The notes: generated by a model from the sequence alone, not told the origin. A stretch of DNA of 37,184 bases from Bacteriovorax sp. UBA1852 (GCA_002338505.1 DDIK01000005.1:1-37184), one strand, 5' to 3'. Positions 7,812-15,793 are shown, numbered from the stretch's first letter. Numbers and translations: made by a program.

Positions 7812-9668
7812 ATGAATGATTCTGAAAGAATTATTAAGAAGACAAAGAAGAAGTTTTTGGTTTTTACGTTTGTTGGAGTCGCCCTCATTGCCACTCTTTC
7901 TATAAGTGCACTATTTTTACATGTCAAAAATGTAGAACGTCAAAATACCACTCACTCTATCTATACGCTAATAAACTCTCAGCTCGACCTTTTAAATAAA
8001 ATCTCTCTCTTGAGTGAAAGATATGATGATAATGTTAAAGTCGATCTTATTAATAAGACTAATGATGAAATAAAGTCTCTGTTAAAAGCTATTACTTCAA
8101 GTAATATAGAGCTTAAGCGTATCCTTGTGAGTTCAGACAGTGACGTAAGCCAAGAAGTACGTAATGTATTTAAAGAAAATAAAGTAAGTTATCAGCTTGA
8201 ATTATTCGAAAAAACAGCTAATGACTTGTTAGAAAGTAATACGCTTGTAGCGAAAGATGTAAAGATTAATATTCAATATCTATCTTTTTCATCAAGAGAT
8301 GGTTTAGGAAATATTCTGAAAGTTATCTCCAAACGTTTACAAAATAAGTTAAAAAAATCATTAGATATTTACTACTATATGGGCTTTGCTCTAGTGGCTT
8401 TTTGTGTCATACAGTTTTTCTTAACATGGGGTCTTGTTTTTAGGCCTTTATACTCTACTGTTCTAGAACAGCATCAAAAGATTATTGATGCCATATTTAA
8501 GGCAGAAAGTGCTAGTCGTTCTAAAACAGAATTCTTGGCCAATATAAGTCATGAGATAAGAACACCAATGACGGCGATTCTTGGATATGCAGATGTTTTA
8601 AAACGAGACTCATCTGACCCAGAGGGGAAAGATGATGCGGTAAGAATTATTGATCATAATGCACATCATCTTCTCGCTTTAATTGATGAGATTCTTGATC
8701 TCTCCAAAATTGAAGCTGGTAAGTTTGATTATGATAATAGACGTATTGACTTAGAAGCATTTTTAAATGAGGTGTACTCTCTTATTAATGTTAAGTCCCA
8801 AGATAAAGGCGTTGAGCTGATCTTCACAAATAATGGGGAAATTCCAGATCAGATATCTTGTGACCCAAAGAGGTTAAAGCAAGTGCTGTATAATTTATTG
8901 GGTAATGCCATTAAATTTACTGAAAAAGGTTTTGTAGAGCTAACAGTTTCCTATGATAAGAAGGATGAGCTTCTGTCTTTTAAAATAAAAGATACTGGTG
9001 TTGGTATTGGAGAGGATCAAAAAGAAAAACTTTTTAAACCTTTTTCTCAAGGAGATACCTCTGTTACTCGTAAGTTTGGAGGCACAGGTTTAGGTCTCGT
9101 GCTTTCTCGAGAAATTGCCCGAGGCATGGGGGGAGATGTTTCAATCGTATCTTCACAAAAGGGTGTCGGTACGATTATGGAGGCGACTCTAGATGTTGGT
9201 AAGAGTGATAAGCTGGATATGGTTTCTGACTTTTCTACCAACATTATTCAAGATTCAGATAGTGCTGAAGTAGTCATAGATGAAACAAAGCTATTAAATA
9301 CAAAGATTCTCGTTGTCGATGACGCCAAGGAAAATGCGAGGCTATTTAAAATGTATCTTACTGAAGCAGGCGCAGATGTGACCATTGCTAATGACGGAAT
9401 CCAGGCTCTTGAGGCCGCGAACTCTCAATTCTTTGATGTTGTCCTCTTAGATTTACAAATGCCAGGTAAAGATGGCTTCCAAGTCATAAAAGAGCTGAAA
9501 GAGTCGGCATTTGATAAGCCCGTCATTGCTCTTACCGCACATGCAATGGCTGAAGAGAAAGCCAAGACAAGTCAGGCAGGGTTCTCGGATCATGTCACTA
9601 AGCCCGTAAAACCAAATGTGTTGATTGGCTCTGTTGTCAAATCTTTAAGAGGTCGATCAGTTTTGTAG
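7812..9668 (+). CDS. Hybrid sensor histidine kinase with C-terminal receiver
   Basis: The 618-residue inner-membrane kinase has these parts in order. Membrane helix 1 is at about residues 17-37, a periplasmic sensor of about 150 residues of unrecognised family follows, and helix 2 is at about 190-212. The dimerisation/phosphoacceptor domain has H247 in NISHEIRTPM. The ATP-binding domain has NLLGNAIKFT, DTGVGIG, FKPFSQGD and GTGLGLVLSREIA. The C-terminal receiver has DD in LVVDDAKEN, D547 in LLDLQMPGKDG and K in VTKPVKP. It has no HPt domain of its own, which fits the separate HPt gene directly upstream. With the divergent OmpR-type regulator it makes a complete His-Asp-His-Asp phosphorelay. 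The signal sensed cannot be read from sequence. Confidence 0.95.
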   Translation: MNDSERIIKKTKKKFLVFTFVGVALIATLSISALFLHVKNVERQNTTHSIYTLINSQLDLLNKISLLSERYDDNVKVDLINKTNDEIKSLLKAITSSNIELKRILVSSDSDVSQEVRNVFKENKVSYQLELFEKTANDLLESNTLVAKDVKINIQYLSFSSRDGLGNILKVISKRLQNKLKKSLDIYYYMGFALVAFCVIQFFLTWGLVFRPLYSTVLEQHQKIIDAIFKAESASRSKTEFLANISHEIRTPMTAILGYADVLKRDSSDPEGKDDAVRIIDHNAHHLLALIDEILDLSKIEAGKFDYDNRRIDLEAFLNEVYSLINVKSQDKGVELIFTNNGEIPDQISCDPKRLKQVLYNLLGNAIKFTEKGFVELTVSYDKKDELLSFKIKDTGVGIGEDQKEKLFKPFSQGDTSVTRKFGGTGLGLVLSREIARGMGGDVSIVSSQKGVGTIMEATLDVGKSDKLDMVSDFSTNIIQDSDSAEVVIDETKLLNTKILVVDDAKENARLFKMYLTEAGADVTIANDGIQALEAANSQFFDVVLLDLQMPGKDGFQVIKELKESAFDKPVIALTAHAMAEEKAKTSQAGFSDHVTKPVKPNVLIGSVVKSLRGRSVL

Positions 9669-9680
9669 ATTTTTACACAT
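9664..9680 (+). promoter_or_regulatory. Second copy of the 17-base element (see 4576-4592)
   Basis: TGTAGATTTTTACACAT starts within the last codons of the kinase gene and ends 82 bases before the start of the 9763 gene. It differs at two bases from the csbD copy and sits at nearly the same distance from the downstream start. Here the dyad is TGTA...TACA. Confidence 0.35.
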
Positions 9681-9762
9681 TTTCTTCAAATAATGTGGAG
9701 GATATATTTTCAAATTATTCGTAATCTATCCCTAGATAACAAAACATCAAAGGAGGATTTCG

Positions 9763-10116
9763 ATGTTAAATTTAAAGAATATTTTACTTATTACAATGTG
9801 TGTATTTTCAGTTAACGCTCTTGGTTCAATGAACTTAAAAAAGGAATACAAGGAACTTAAGGCCGTAACAGAAAAAAGAATTGAGAAAATTGATAACAAG
9901 ATTGATAAGTTAGGAGACAAGATGTCCGAACTTAAGGGCGACGCGAAAGAAGAAATGAAAGAGGACTATGAAAAGCTTGTCGATATGAAGGATGACCTTA
10001 AAGATAGACTTGAGGTTGCCGCAAATACAACTGAAGATAATTGGGATAAAGTTAAGGATCGTGTTGAAGATTATGCGGATGCTTTAGAAAGTAAAGTTGA
10101 CCGTGCAATTAACTAA
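9763..10116 (+). CDS. Small secreted, highly charged helical protein, family unknown
   Basis: This 117-residue protein has a signal peptide (MLNLKNILLITMCVFSVNALG). A mature part of about 95 residues follows, made almost wholly of K, E, D and L in helical patterns (EKRIEKIDNKIDKLGDKM, DDLKDRLEVAANTTEDNWD). It is predicted as an amphipathic coiled coil, loosely like apolipoprotein or late-embryogenesis-type proteins. I do not assign a function. AAAGGAGGA gives a strong ribosome site and a classic terminator follows directly, so it is probably monocistronic and well expressed. It shares a 17-base upstream element with csbD, hinting at joint stress control. Confidence 0.8.
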   Translation: MLNLKNILLITMCVFSVNALGSMNLKKEYKELKAVTEKRIEKIDNKIDKLGDKMSELKGDAKEEMKEDYEKLVDMKDDLKDRLEVAANTTEDNWDKVKDRVEDYADALESKVDRAIN

Positions 10117-10139
10117 TATATTTTAAATATATTTATAGA

Positions 10140-10165
10140 AGCAGGCTGAGATGCCTGCTTTTTTT
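10140..10165 (+). terminator. Intrinsic terminator after the 9763-10116 gene
   Basis: AGCAGGC and GCCTGCT form a perfect 7-bp stem with loop TGAGAT, followed by seven T. It starts 24 bases after the stop codon and ends 13 bases before the next ATG. Confidence 0.9.
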
Positions 10166-10178
10166 ATGCGAGAGAAAT

Positions 10179-11039
10179 ATGAGTAATGAGCACCAAAAGC
10201 TATTTGTTTATGGAAGTGATGAGAGAATGTCAGAGTACGACCAAATCATCACGAATTTAAATAATAAATATGACCTGCATATAAATGACTTAGATCTTAC
10301 GACGGGCTCTATGGCCATAGTAGTAGGTGGAGATGGTTCACTTAACTATTTTGTCAATAATGTAAATTTTGATTCTGATAATTCTATCCTTTATCTACCA
10401 TGTGGAACTGCAAATGATTTTGCGAAGTCATTAGGGATTGAGTGGAAAGATCAGTCCTCACACTTTATAGAGAGTGTCTTGGAGTCATGTTCTACTATGA
10501 CTGTACCTGTGGCGCTTTGTAATGAAAGAATGTTTTTAAATGCTGCAGTTGGAGGGGCGCTATCTGAGATCACGGAGAGTGGTGATGATTTATTAAAAAA
10601 GCTGTCGGGTAAACTAAGTTACTATGTAAATGCTGTGGATAAAGTTTTTTCCGCAAAGATGATTGAATATGAATTCATATGTCGTGATGTGAAAAAAAAC
10701 ATTCAAAGCTATGGTTTTATTGTTTCTCAAGGAATCTACGCTGGAGGTGGAGCAAAGATCACAACTAATATAGTCCCTAATTTTAATGAACATCTTAATT
10801 TCATTTCACCGTATAATACAGAACTTATTAAATCTCTAGATTTTGCTTTAAAAATACAAAATTTTGAAAAGTTAGAATTGACTGAAGAAGAACATGATAG
10901 ATTTATAAATTTATTTGAAAGTGAGTTTCTAGTAAGAAGTGATGAGGAGCTGACTGTAAAGTTAGATGGTGAAGTGTATAAGGCCCGAGAGCTTGACTTT
11001 AAAAAGTCTGAAAAGAAAATATCTTTCTATATATATTAA
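10179..11039 (+). CDS. Diacylglycerol/lipid kinase family protein
   Basis: The 286-residue protein has the nucleotide-binding signature of the diacylglycerol-kinase catalytic fold: VVGGDGSLNYFVN at about residue 50, then LPCGTANDFAKSLGI. Later parts (YVNAVDKVF, GIYAGGGAKI, VKLDGEVYKA) match the second beta domain of the YegS/DagK group. It would phosphorylate a lipid such as diacylglycerol with ATP at the cytoplasmic membrane face, recycling lipid turnover products; the substrate is inferred. It follows a terminator closely, with only a weak GAGAG ribosome site, so it must have its own promoter overlapping the terminator or depend on read-through. Confidence 0.85.
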   Translation: MSNEHQKLFVYGSDERMSEYDQIITNLNNKYDLHINDLDLTTGSMAIVVGGDGSLNYFVNNVNFDSDNSILYLPCGTANDFAKSLGIEWKDQSSHFIESVLESCSTMTVPVALCNERMFLNAAVGGALSEITESGDDLLKKLSGKLSYYVNAVDKVFSAKMIEYEFICRDVKKNIQSYGFIVSQGIYAGGGAKITTNIVPNFNEHLNFISPYNTELIKSLDFALKIQNFEKLELTEEEHDRFINLFESEFLVRSDEELTVKLDGEVYKARELDFKKSEKKISFYIY

Positions 11040-11064
11040 ATTCTAGTGTCATTGTGACTGTTGC

Positions 11065-11102
11065 TGCACCATAGTGTGCAAAATTTCCATGCCAAATTGG
11101 CA
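11065..11102. promoter_or_regulatory. Two adjacent dyads upstream of the secreted three-gene cassette
   Basis: TGCAC-N6-GTGCA (11065-11080) and TGCCAA-A-TTGGCA (11090-11102) are two perfect inverted repeats nine bases apart, about 105-140 bases before the cassette start. They may be operators, or 3' structure of the lipid-kinase transcript. Neither is followed by a T-run. Confidence 0.35.
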
Positions 11103-11206
11103 CCACTAATTTTCTCTTCTAAATAATTCGTATACTTTTCGATGTGTCATTTTTATGAAAGATGGCATCCGTTTTGCTCAAGTATTTCTCAACTATTGGA
11201 GATACT

Positions 11207-13075
11207 ATGAATTTTACAATGAAAAACATTAAGTTTTTTTTAGTCATTAGCAGCGTTTTAACTTCTTTGACTTTTTCAAAAAATGTGAAGGCCAGTCAAT
11301 TGGGAGAACAGATTGCAACTGACCTTGTCGCCGCTGGCGTTTCTGTTACTGCAGCTCTGAGTGGGAGCACGGCCGTCGCTTTATCCGCAGGAATCCTCAC
11401 TAAATATATTACAACTTACGGTATCAAAGGAGCAAAGAGTCTTGTTAAACTTTACTCTGGTAAACCTCCTAGAGATTTAGCTGAAATCAATCTCTATTAC
11501 GTTTATCTACTTAATTCCAAACGAAATCTCTATTTAAGTATGAATTCAGTTAGCCGCTCTATTAAGCAGAATCAACGAGATGTAAATTTCAACATTTCCG
11601 TAGAAGAGATGATTGCATCGATACTTGGACACTGTAAGAAGAATTGTGAACTAACTGACTTTGATGAAAGTCTTGTGAATTTCCAATTTGTAGATATGGC
11701 CCTTGATGCGAGAGCTAGCCTTGATGTGAATAATATTCTTTCGGTTTATGAAATGAAGAATACGTTTCAATATATGATGCTTCTATACCTAGATATTATG
11801 TATTTCGAGCAAATGCTTATCGAAGGGATGCAAGATGTTTTAGCTAAGAGGGTACTCGATATAAGAGATATTCTTGATGAGAATGTATATCTTTCAAAGG
11901 AAGAAAAAGATTACTTAATGACTATGGCCTCTAATATGGCATTACGTTTTCAAGGTTTACGCGATAAAAGAAAAATTGCACTGTATTTAGGGCTAAAGAA
12001 TAAGGTTGATTCACTTATTATAGAGAATGATACGCTTGATGATCAAATAGACGATTATCAGAGTCGAAATCAAATAGAGAGTGTTTTTGGAAGTAATGAT
12101 AAAGAGAAGTTCTCGGAATTATTAAACGATTTAATTAAAGATGTTGATGAGTATGGTTCTAGTGTCGATCCATTTTCTTCAAATCCACTACAGACAGGCT
12201 CTTCTCTTCAAAATTATTTTCTCAGTGAAAAAATTCTATTATTAGAAAAAGATACTCTTTTGCAAATGAGAGCAAATGACTTAGAAACCACTGAAGATGT
12301 AGCAGACTACGCCCATAGATTAAAGGTCATGAGAAGCCATGGAAATAATATTCTTAGACAGGTTCTCAAGGTAATGAATGACTACGCGTCTGGGAATTCG
12401 TTAAGCGTAGGAGAGTGGGTTGTAAAGAATGATTTACAAGCTCAGTATGAAGATATTATTGAAGAGTGTGAAAAAAATGCTGAATGTGTTCAGTCAAAAC
12501 TAAATGATTCTCAAATAGAAATGAAGAGTGTACTTGTTGATAACCTAGAGCTTTCTTCAATGATTTTTAAAGATGTGCCTTTTATGCACTCTGTGGAAGT
12601 TATGAATACTTACCAGTTGGTAAATCTCATTCAACTTGAGGTTCTTTTTGGACAAATCAAGTTGGCAAGTGTTGAGTTTGATATATTTAATTCTAAACAA
12701 GAAAGTCTTCTTGATGCTATTGAAAAAAATAACTTCTTATCTGATTTTGAAAAGAAGATGCAGATTGCACAAATAAAAAACACTTTGAAGCTATGGAAGC
12801 TAAAGATCTTGAAACGTAAATTTGATTCTGCTCAAGAATTTTCTGTGGCCCAAGGTAAACTTAAACTTCAAAACGATCTTATTTTAAAAAAATGGTCTTC
12901 ACTTAAACGAGTACACAAAGATGCTCTCACTAAAGGTAAGTGTAAAACGACAATTTTTAGCAAGGATCGTACGCGATGCAAGATAAGGAAATCATACCTT
13001 GAGTTCTTAGAGAGCTTTACACAGGAAAAGACACACTTCACTCAAACAGAAATACCTACAGAATTTTTTAACTAA
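11207..13075 (+). CDS. Secreted helical protein of unknown family, first gene of the cassette
   Basis: Not recognised. From the ATG at 11207 (TTGGAG six bases upstream; an upstream ATG at 11162 lacks a site and would bury the signal peptide) it encodes 622 residues. A signal-peptide region (MKNIKFFLVISSVLTSLTFS, cut near VKAS) comes first. A small-residue hydrophobic stretch follows at about 40-65 (LVAAGVSVTAALSGSTAVAL), which could enter a membrane. Then come about 550 residues of charged, mostly helical sequence. Cysteines come in three close pairs (143/147, 421/427, 579/591), as expected for disulfides outside the cytoplasm. The end is 10 bases before the next gene of the cassette, so the three genes are probably one operon. 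It is not visibly homologous to the other two. Confidence 0.85.
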   Translation: MNFTMKNIKFFLVISSVLTSLTFSKNVKASQLGEQIATDLVAAGVSVTAALSGSTAVALSAGILTKYITTYGIKGAKSLVKLYSGKPPRDLAEINLYYVYLLNSKRNLYLSMNSVSRSIKQNQRDVNFNISVEEMIASILGHCKKNCELTDFDESLVNFQFVDMALDARASLDVNNILSVYEMKNTFQYMMLLYLDIMYFEQMLIEGMQDVLAKRVLDIRDILDENVYLSKEEKDYLMTMASNMALRFQGLRDKRKIALYLGLKNKVDSLIIENDTLDDQIDDYQSRNQIESVFGSNDKEKFSELLNDLIKDVDEYGSSVDPFSSNPLQTGSSLQNYFLSEKILLLEKDTLLQMRANDLETTEDVADYAHRLKVMRSHGNNILRQVLKVMNDYASGNSLSVGEWVVKNDLQAQYEDIIEECEKNAECVQSKLNDSQIEMKSVLVDNLELSSMIFKDVPFMHSVEVMNTYQLVNLIQLEVLFGQIKLASVEFDIFNSKQESLLDAIEKNNFLSDFEKKMQIAQIKNTLKLWKLKILKRKFDSAQEFSVAQGKLKLQNDLILKKWSSLKRVHKDALTKGKCKTTIFSKDRTRCKIRKSYLEFLESFTQEKTHFTQTEIPTEFFN

Positions 13076-13085
13076 AGGAGAAAAC

Positions 13086-14402
13086 ATGAAAAATGTCACG
13101 AGGCCTATGGCCTTTTTACTCTCTTATCTTTTGATCTTTCAACCTATTATGGCCAATGATCATGAGTTAGAAGCGAAGAAAAAAAGAGTCTTATTTACAA
13201 CACTGGAAATCGTTAAAGATCGTCAGGTTTTTGGTAGAGAGTCAGAAAGTCTCATTCGTAGGACAGTTGGTGAGCGACAGAAAACCCAGCTTAAGCAATT
13301 ACGAGAAGATTACGATGCTTTAAGTTCAGGAGAACTAAGTCTTTCAGATTACCTTGATGAGTTGGCCTTACAGAATATGAAAAAGTCTAGTATTCAAAAA
13401 GTTGAGATTAAGAGTCACTTAGCCGATATGGATGACTTTGAATTAGATATAGTTGCTTCAATTCTTGTTGATAATCCAAATTATCATAATGAGCTTCTTG
13501 AATATAATTCTTCATTTACAAAAACTGAAAAATTGAATGCACTTTTAAATGCTAATTATAGGGACTTTGATTATCTAAATTCTATGGCACAGAAAAGAAT
13601 TAGAGCAATGTCTTTAGAAGATACTCTGAAGTCAATCAAGAATACCGAACGTCGTGTTAGAGGAAGTCAGACCGAAGACACTTTTATGACGAAGAAAGAG
13701 CTTATGAGAGCCTTACAAATAGCCGGTGCAGTCTTGCTTGTTGTTGGTGTTGTGACTTGGTCTCGATATTATGGTGATTATAAAGATGCTAAGAAAAAAA
13801 GAGAGGGCGAGTTAACCGATCTTAGAACTAAGCTTCAAGATGAGTTAAATATCAAATCGAATGAACTTTCAAGCGAAGAGCTCGGTTTTTTAAATGATAA
13901 CGGTTACCAATACATGCAGTGTGGAAACTATTCTAAGCCAGACTCAATTATTTGTTCTAATTACGGATACACACTTATTTCAGGAACAAAGTATTGTAGT
14001 GTCTTCTGTTACAAAAATATTACTACAGGTAAAGAAACACTACATTCACCGCCAACATGTACCTCTCCATTTATCCCAAGTGACTGTGATGATCCTCTTG
14101 AGTATTCTCGTGGCTATAATGATGCCTATGATCTAGGTTACTCAGACGGAGATATAGATGGATTCTGGGATGGTGATAGCGATGGTGCAGATGATGGTGC
14201 AGACGATGGTTATGACGATGGATACTATGATTCGTATAACAATGGATATGATGATGGATTCGATGATGGATACTGGGCAGGCGGTATAGAGACTGTGAAG
14301 TCTATAAAAGACAATATTGATATTGAATCCAAGGGGTATAAAGTAGGCCATGAACAAGGTCGCAAAGATGCCATTTTATTTAAAAACTTAAGCGGATTTT
14401 AG
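13086..14402 (+). CDS. Exported protein with six-cysteine module and 15-unit YxxG tetrapeptide array (paralogue 1)
   Basis: Family not recognised. The 438 residues contain, in order: a signal peptide (1 to about 23, ending IMA); a charged helical region; a hydrophobic helix (about 209-225, QIAGAVLLVVGVVTW); and a short coiled coil. A six-cysteine module follows (C279, C290, C304, C308, C325, C334), then 15 contiguous tetrapeptides of type Y-x-D-G at residues 340-399, a linker, and three more tetrapeptides near the C-terminus (KGYKVGHEQGRKDA). The array is very acidic, and units such as DIDG and DSDG resemble calcium-binding loops. The next gene has the same plan and nearly the same length (437). 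The ATG has AAAGGAGA upstream, 10 bases after the first cassette gene. Confidence 0.88.
   Translation: MKNVTRPMAFLLSYLLIFQPIMANDHELEAKKKRVLFTTLEIVKDRQVFGRESESLIRRTVGERQKTQLKQLREDYDALSSGELSLSDYLDELALQNMKKSSIQKVEIKSHLADMDDFELDIVASILVDNPNYHNELLEYNSSFTKTEKLNALLNANYRDFDYLNSMAQKRIRAMSLEDTLKSIKNTERRVRGSQTEDTFMTKKELMRALQIAGAVLLVVGVVTWSRYYGDYKDAKKKREGELTDLRTKLQDELNIKSNELSSEELGFLNDNGYQYMQCGNYSKPDSIICSNYGYTLISGTKYCSVFCYKNITTGKETLHSPPTCTSPFIPSDCDDPLEYSRGYNDAYDLGYSDGDIDGFWDGDSDGADDGADDGYDDGYYDSYNNGYDDGFDDGYWAGGIETVKSIKDNIDIESKGYKVGHEQGRKDAILFKNLSGF
14103..14282 (+). repeat. Tetrapeptide-repeat coding array, paralogue 1 (15 x 12 bases)
   Basis: Fifteen contiguous imperfect 12-base units encode Y-x-D-G-like tetrapeptides. 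Thirteen of the 15 end in glycine (the others in A or S), and D dominates position 3. Sequence varies between units, so it is an old, selected protein repeat rather than a fresh slippage tract. Confidence 0.9.
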
Positions 14403-14410
14403 GAGTTTGT

Positions 14411-15724
14411 ATGAAGAAGATTATAGTATTTATAAATATATATTGCCTGTTCTTTTCATCAACGATGGCAGCTGGGCCAAGTCGACATGTAACAAATGCA
14501 ATAGTTAAAGAAATTACAAAAGAAGTAGAGGTAAATGGACATTTCTACTATCCAGATAAATATAGCTCTAGCATTGATCAGAGTGTTCCTTTAGAAACTC
14601 AGAAAAAGCATGAGCAATTGATAAGAAGGTTTAGTGACTTAGATAACAACTTAGAAGAGTTAAAAGATGAGCTTATTTTTCAATTAAATACTGAAGCAGA
14701 GGTTCAAATAAATGAACTAAGATATGTTTTGAAACGTATGGACTCAGGAACTTTAGATCGAATTTTTACAAAATCATTTGCTAGAGGGATGTACTCGTCT
14801 GACTTAGAGTACAATTATAATCTTGCATTTACTTCATCAGAGAAAAGACGTGTTGTCTTGAGTATGATTACGAGAGATCTTCAACAAATAAAGTCGGCGC
14901 AGATTAAGAGAATCTCCCTCTCTACGCGTAAGCAGTTGATAAAAGAGTTGGCACTTTCAAAGAGTTTCTTGTCACGTGAAAATACAAAAATCAAAAGAAC
15001 GACAGCTATAATCTTGACTGTTCTTGCCGCTGGATTAGCTACTTGGGCGATAACTTCAATGATTAAGTCTCATTTTGAAAAGAAGACACAAGATATGAAT
15101 AACGACTTTGACAATGCCGAGTCAGACGCTGAAAAAGAATACGCGCAAAAAACAAAGGACTTAATTGAAGAATTTGAAACAAGAGCCGAGCTTAGAGAGC
15201 AAGGTTATGTGTGGAGTGTTTGTAAGGAAACACGCTCTCTACAAACAAGTTCGTGTATATTTGATCATACTGTACACACCGGAGAAAAGGTCTGTGTAAC
15301 AAGATGTTTAAAGAATCCAGAGACTGGTGATGAGAGAATGGCCGCAGAGTATTGTTCATCTGCATTTATTCCAAATAATTGCCATATAAAAAATCAATAC
15401 GATACGGGGTGGGATAATGGTTATGATGATGGTTATGATGTTGGTTATGACAGGGCTTATGACTCTGCATATGAGGATGCGTATGCGGACTTCTACAATC
15501 GAAACTACGACAGCGGCTACACTCATGGCTATGATAATGGTTATTCAGATGGCTACTCTGATGGTTATGATGAAGCAGTATATGACGACTCAATAAGCGG
15601 TGATGACTTTGGAACAGAGAGTGTTTTTACACAGTCAAAGGGATCTAAGCCAGTCAAGGGATATACTAAAGGTTATCGTGATGGCTACAGACATGCTCAA
15701 AAGTTTAAGTTAGGAATTTTATAG
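14411..15724 (+). CDS. Exported protein with six-cysteine module and 15-unit YxxG tetrapeptide array (paralogue 2)
   Basis: A 437-residue paralogue of the preceding gene, eight bases downstream, with AGGAG overlapping the previous stop. Plan: signal peptide (1 to about 20, ending MAA); helical region; hydrophobic helix (about 198-216, TAIILTVLAAGLATWAI); coiled coil; six cysteines (C271, C282, C295, C299, C315, C324) with spacing 11-13-4-16-9 against 11-14-4-17-9 in the paralogue; 15 tetrapeptides at residues 330-389; linker; and a closing KGYTKGYRDGYRHA. Shared motifs of the cysteine module are SFIP/AFIP before the last cysteine and KN-x-x-TG after the fourth. N-terminal halves are much less alike, so the C-terminal part is the conserved working unit. 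Function unknown; surface or matrix protein is a guess. Confidence 0.88.
   Translation: MKKIIVFINIYCLFFSSTMAAGPSRHVTNAIVKEITKEVEVNGHFYYPDKYSSSIDQSVPLETQKKHEQLIRRFSDLDNNLEELKDELIFQLNTEAEVQINELRYVLKRMDSGTLDRIFTKSFARGMYSSDLEYNYNLAFTSSEKRRVVLSMITRDLQQIKSAQIKRISLSTRKQLIKELALSKSFLSRENTKIKRTTAIILTVLAAGLATWAITSMIKSHFEKKTQDMNNDFDNAESDAEKEYAQKTKDLIEEFETRAELREQGYVWSVCKETRSLQTSSCIFDHTVHTGEKVCVTRCLKNPETGDERMAAEYCSSAFIPNNCHIKNQYDTGWDNGYDDGYDVGYDRAYDSAYEDAYADFYNRNYDSGYTHGYDNGYSDGYSDGYDEAVYDDSISGDDFGTESVFTQSKGSKPVKGYTKGYRDGYRHAQKFKLGIL
15398..15577 (+). repeat. Tetrapeptide-repeat coding array, paralogue 2 (15 x 12 bases)
   Basis: Fifteen contiguous imperfect 12-base units, the same number as in the paralogue. 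Position 1 is tyrosine in 14 of 15 (tryptophan once), position 2 is mostly D, and the last position is mostly G with some A. Units near 15418-15440 are closest to each other at the DNA level. Confidence 0.9.
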
Positions 15725-15732
15725 TTTATTAA

Positions 15733-15773
15733 CCAGTTCGGGGTGCTTTGAGATATAAGTCATCCCGAATTGG
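15733..15773 (+). terminator. Stem-loop after the secreted cassette
   Basis: CCAGTTCGGGGTG and CATCCCGAATTGG pair over 13 bases with two G-U pairs and a 15-nt loop, starting eight bases after the cassette stop. No real T-run follows on either strand, so it may be a transcript-end stabiliser or a weak bidirectional terminator. Confidence 0.5.
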
Positions 15774-15793
15774 AATTTAATGTAGATGAATTT

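Noticed and set aside
11094..11108. Possible second sigma-54 promoter (TTGGCACC...)
   Set aside because: Only the -24 half matches; the -12 GC is missing at the required spacing.
11162..11206. Longer start of the first cassette gene (MASVLLKYF...)
   Set aside because: No ribosome site and it buries the signal peptide; the ATG at 11207 has TTGGAG at the right distance.
14142..14357. Minus-strand isoleucine/valine-rich reading frame opposite the first array
   Set aside because: Repeat-derived antisense frame with no start signals.
14103..15577. CRISPR or DNA-level tandem repeat
   Set aside because: The 12-base units are coding, in frame and diverged; there are no spacers.
15366..15593. Minus-strand histidine-rich reading frame opposite the tetrapeptide array
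   Set aside because: A shadow of the GAT/TAT-rich repeat: histidine and serine codons arise from the complementary strand; no ribosome site.
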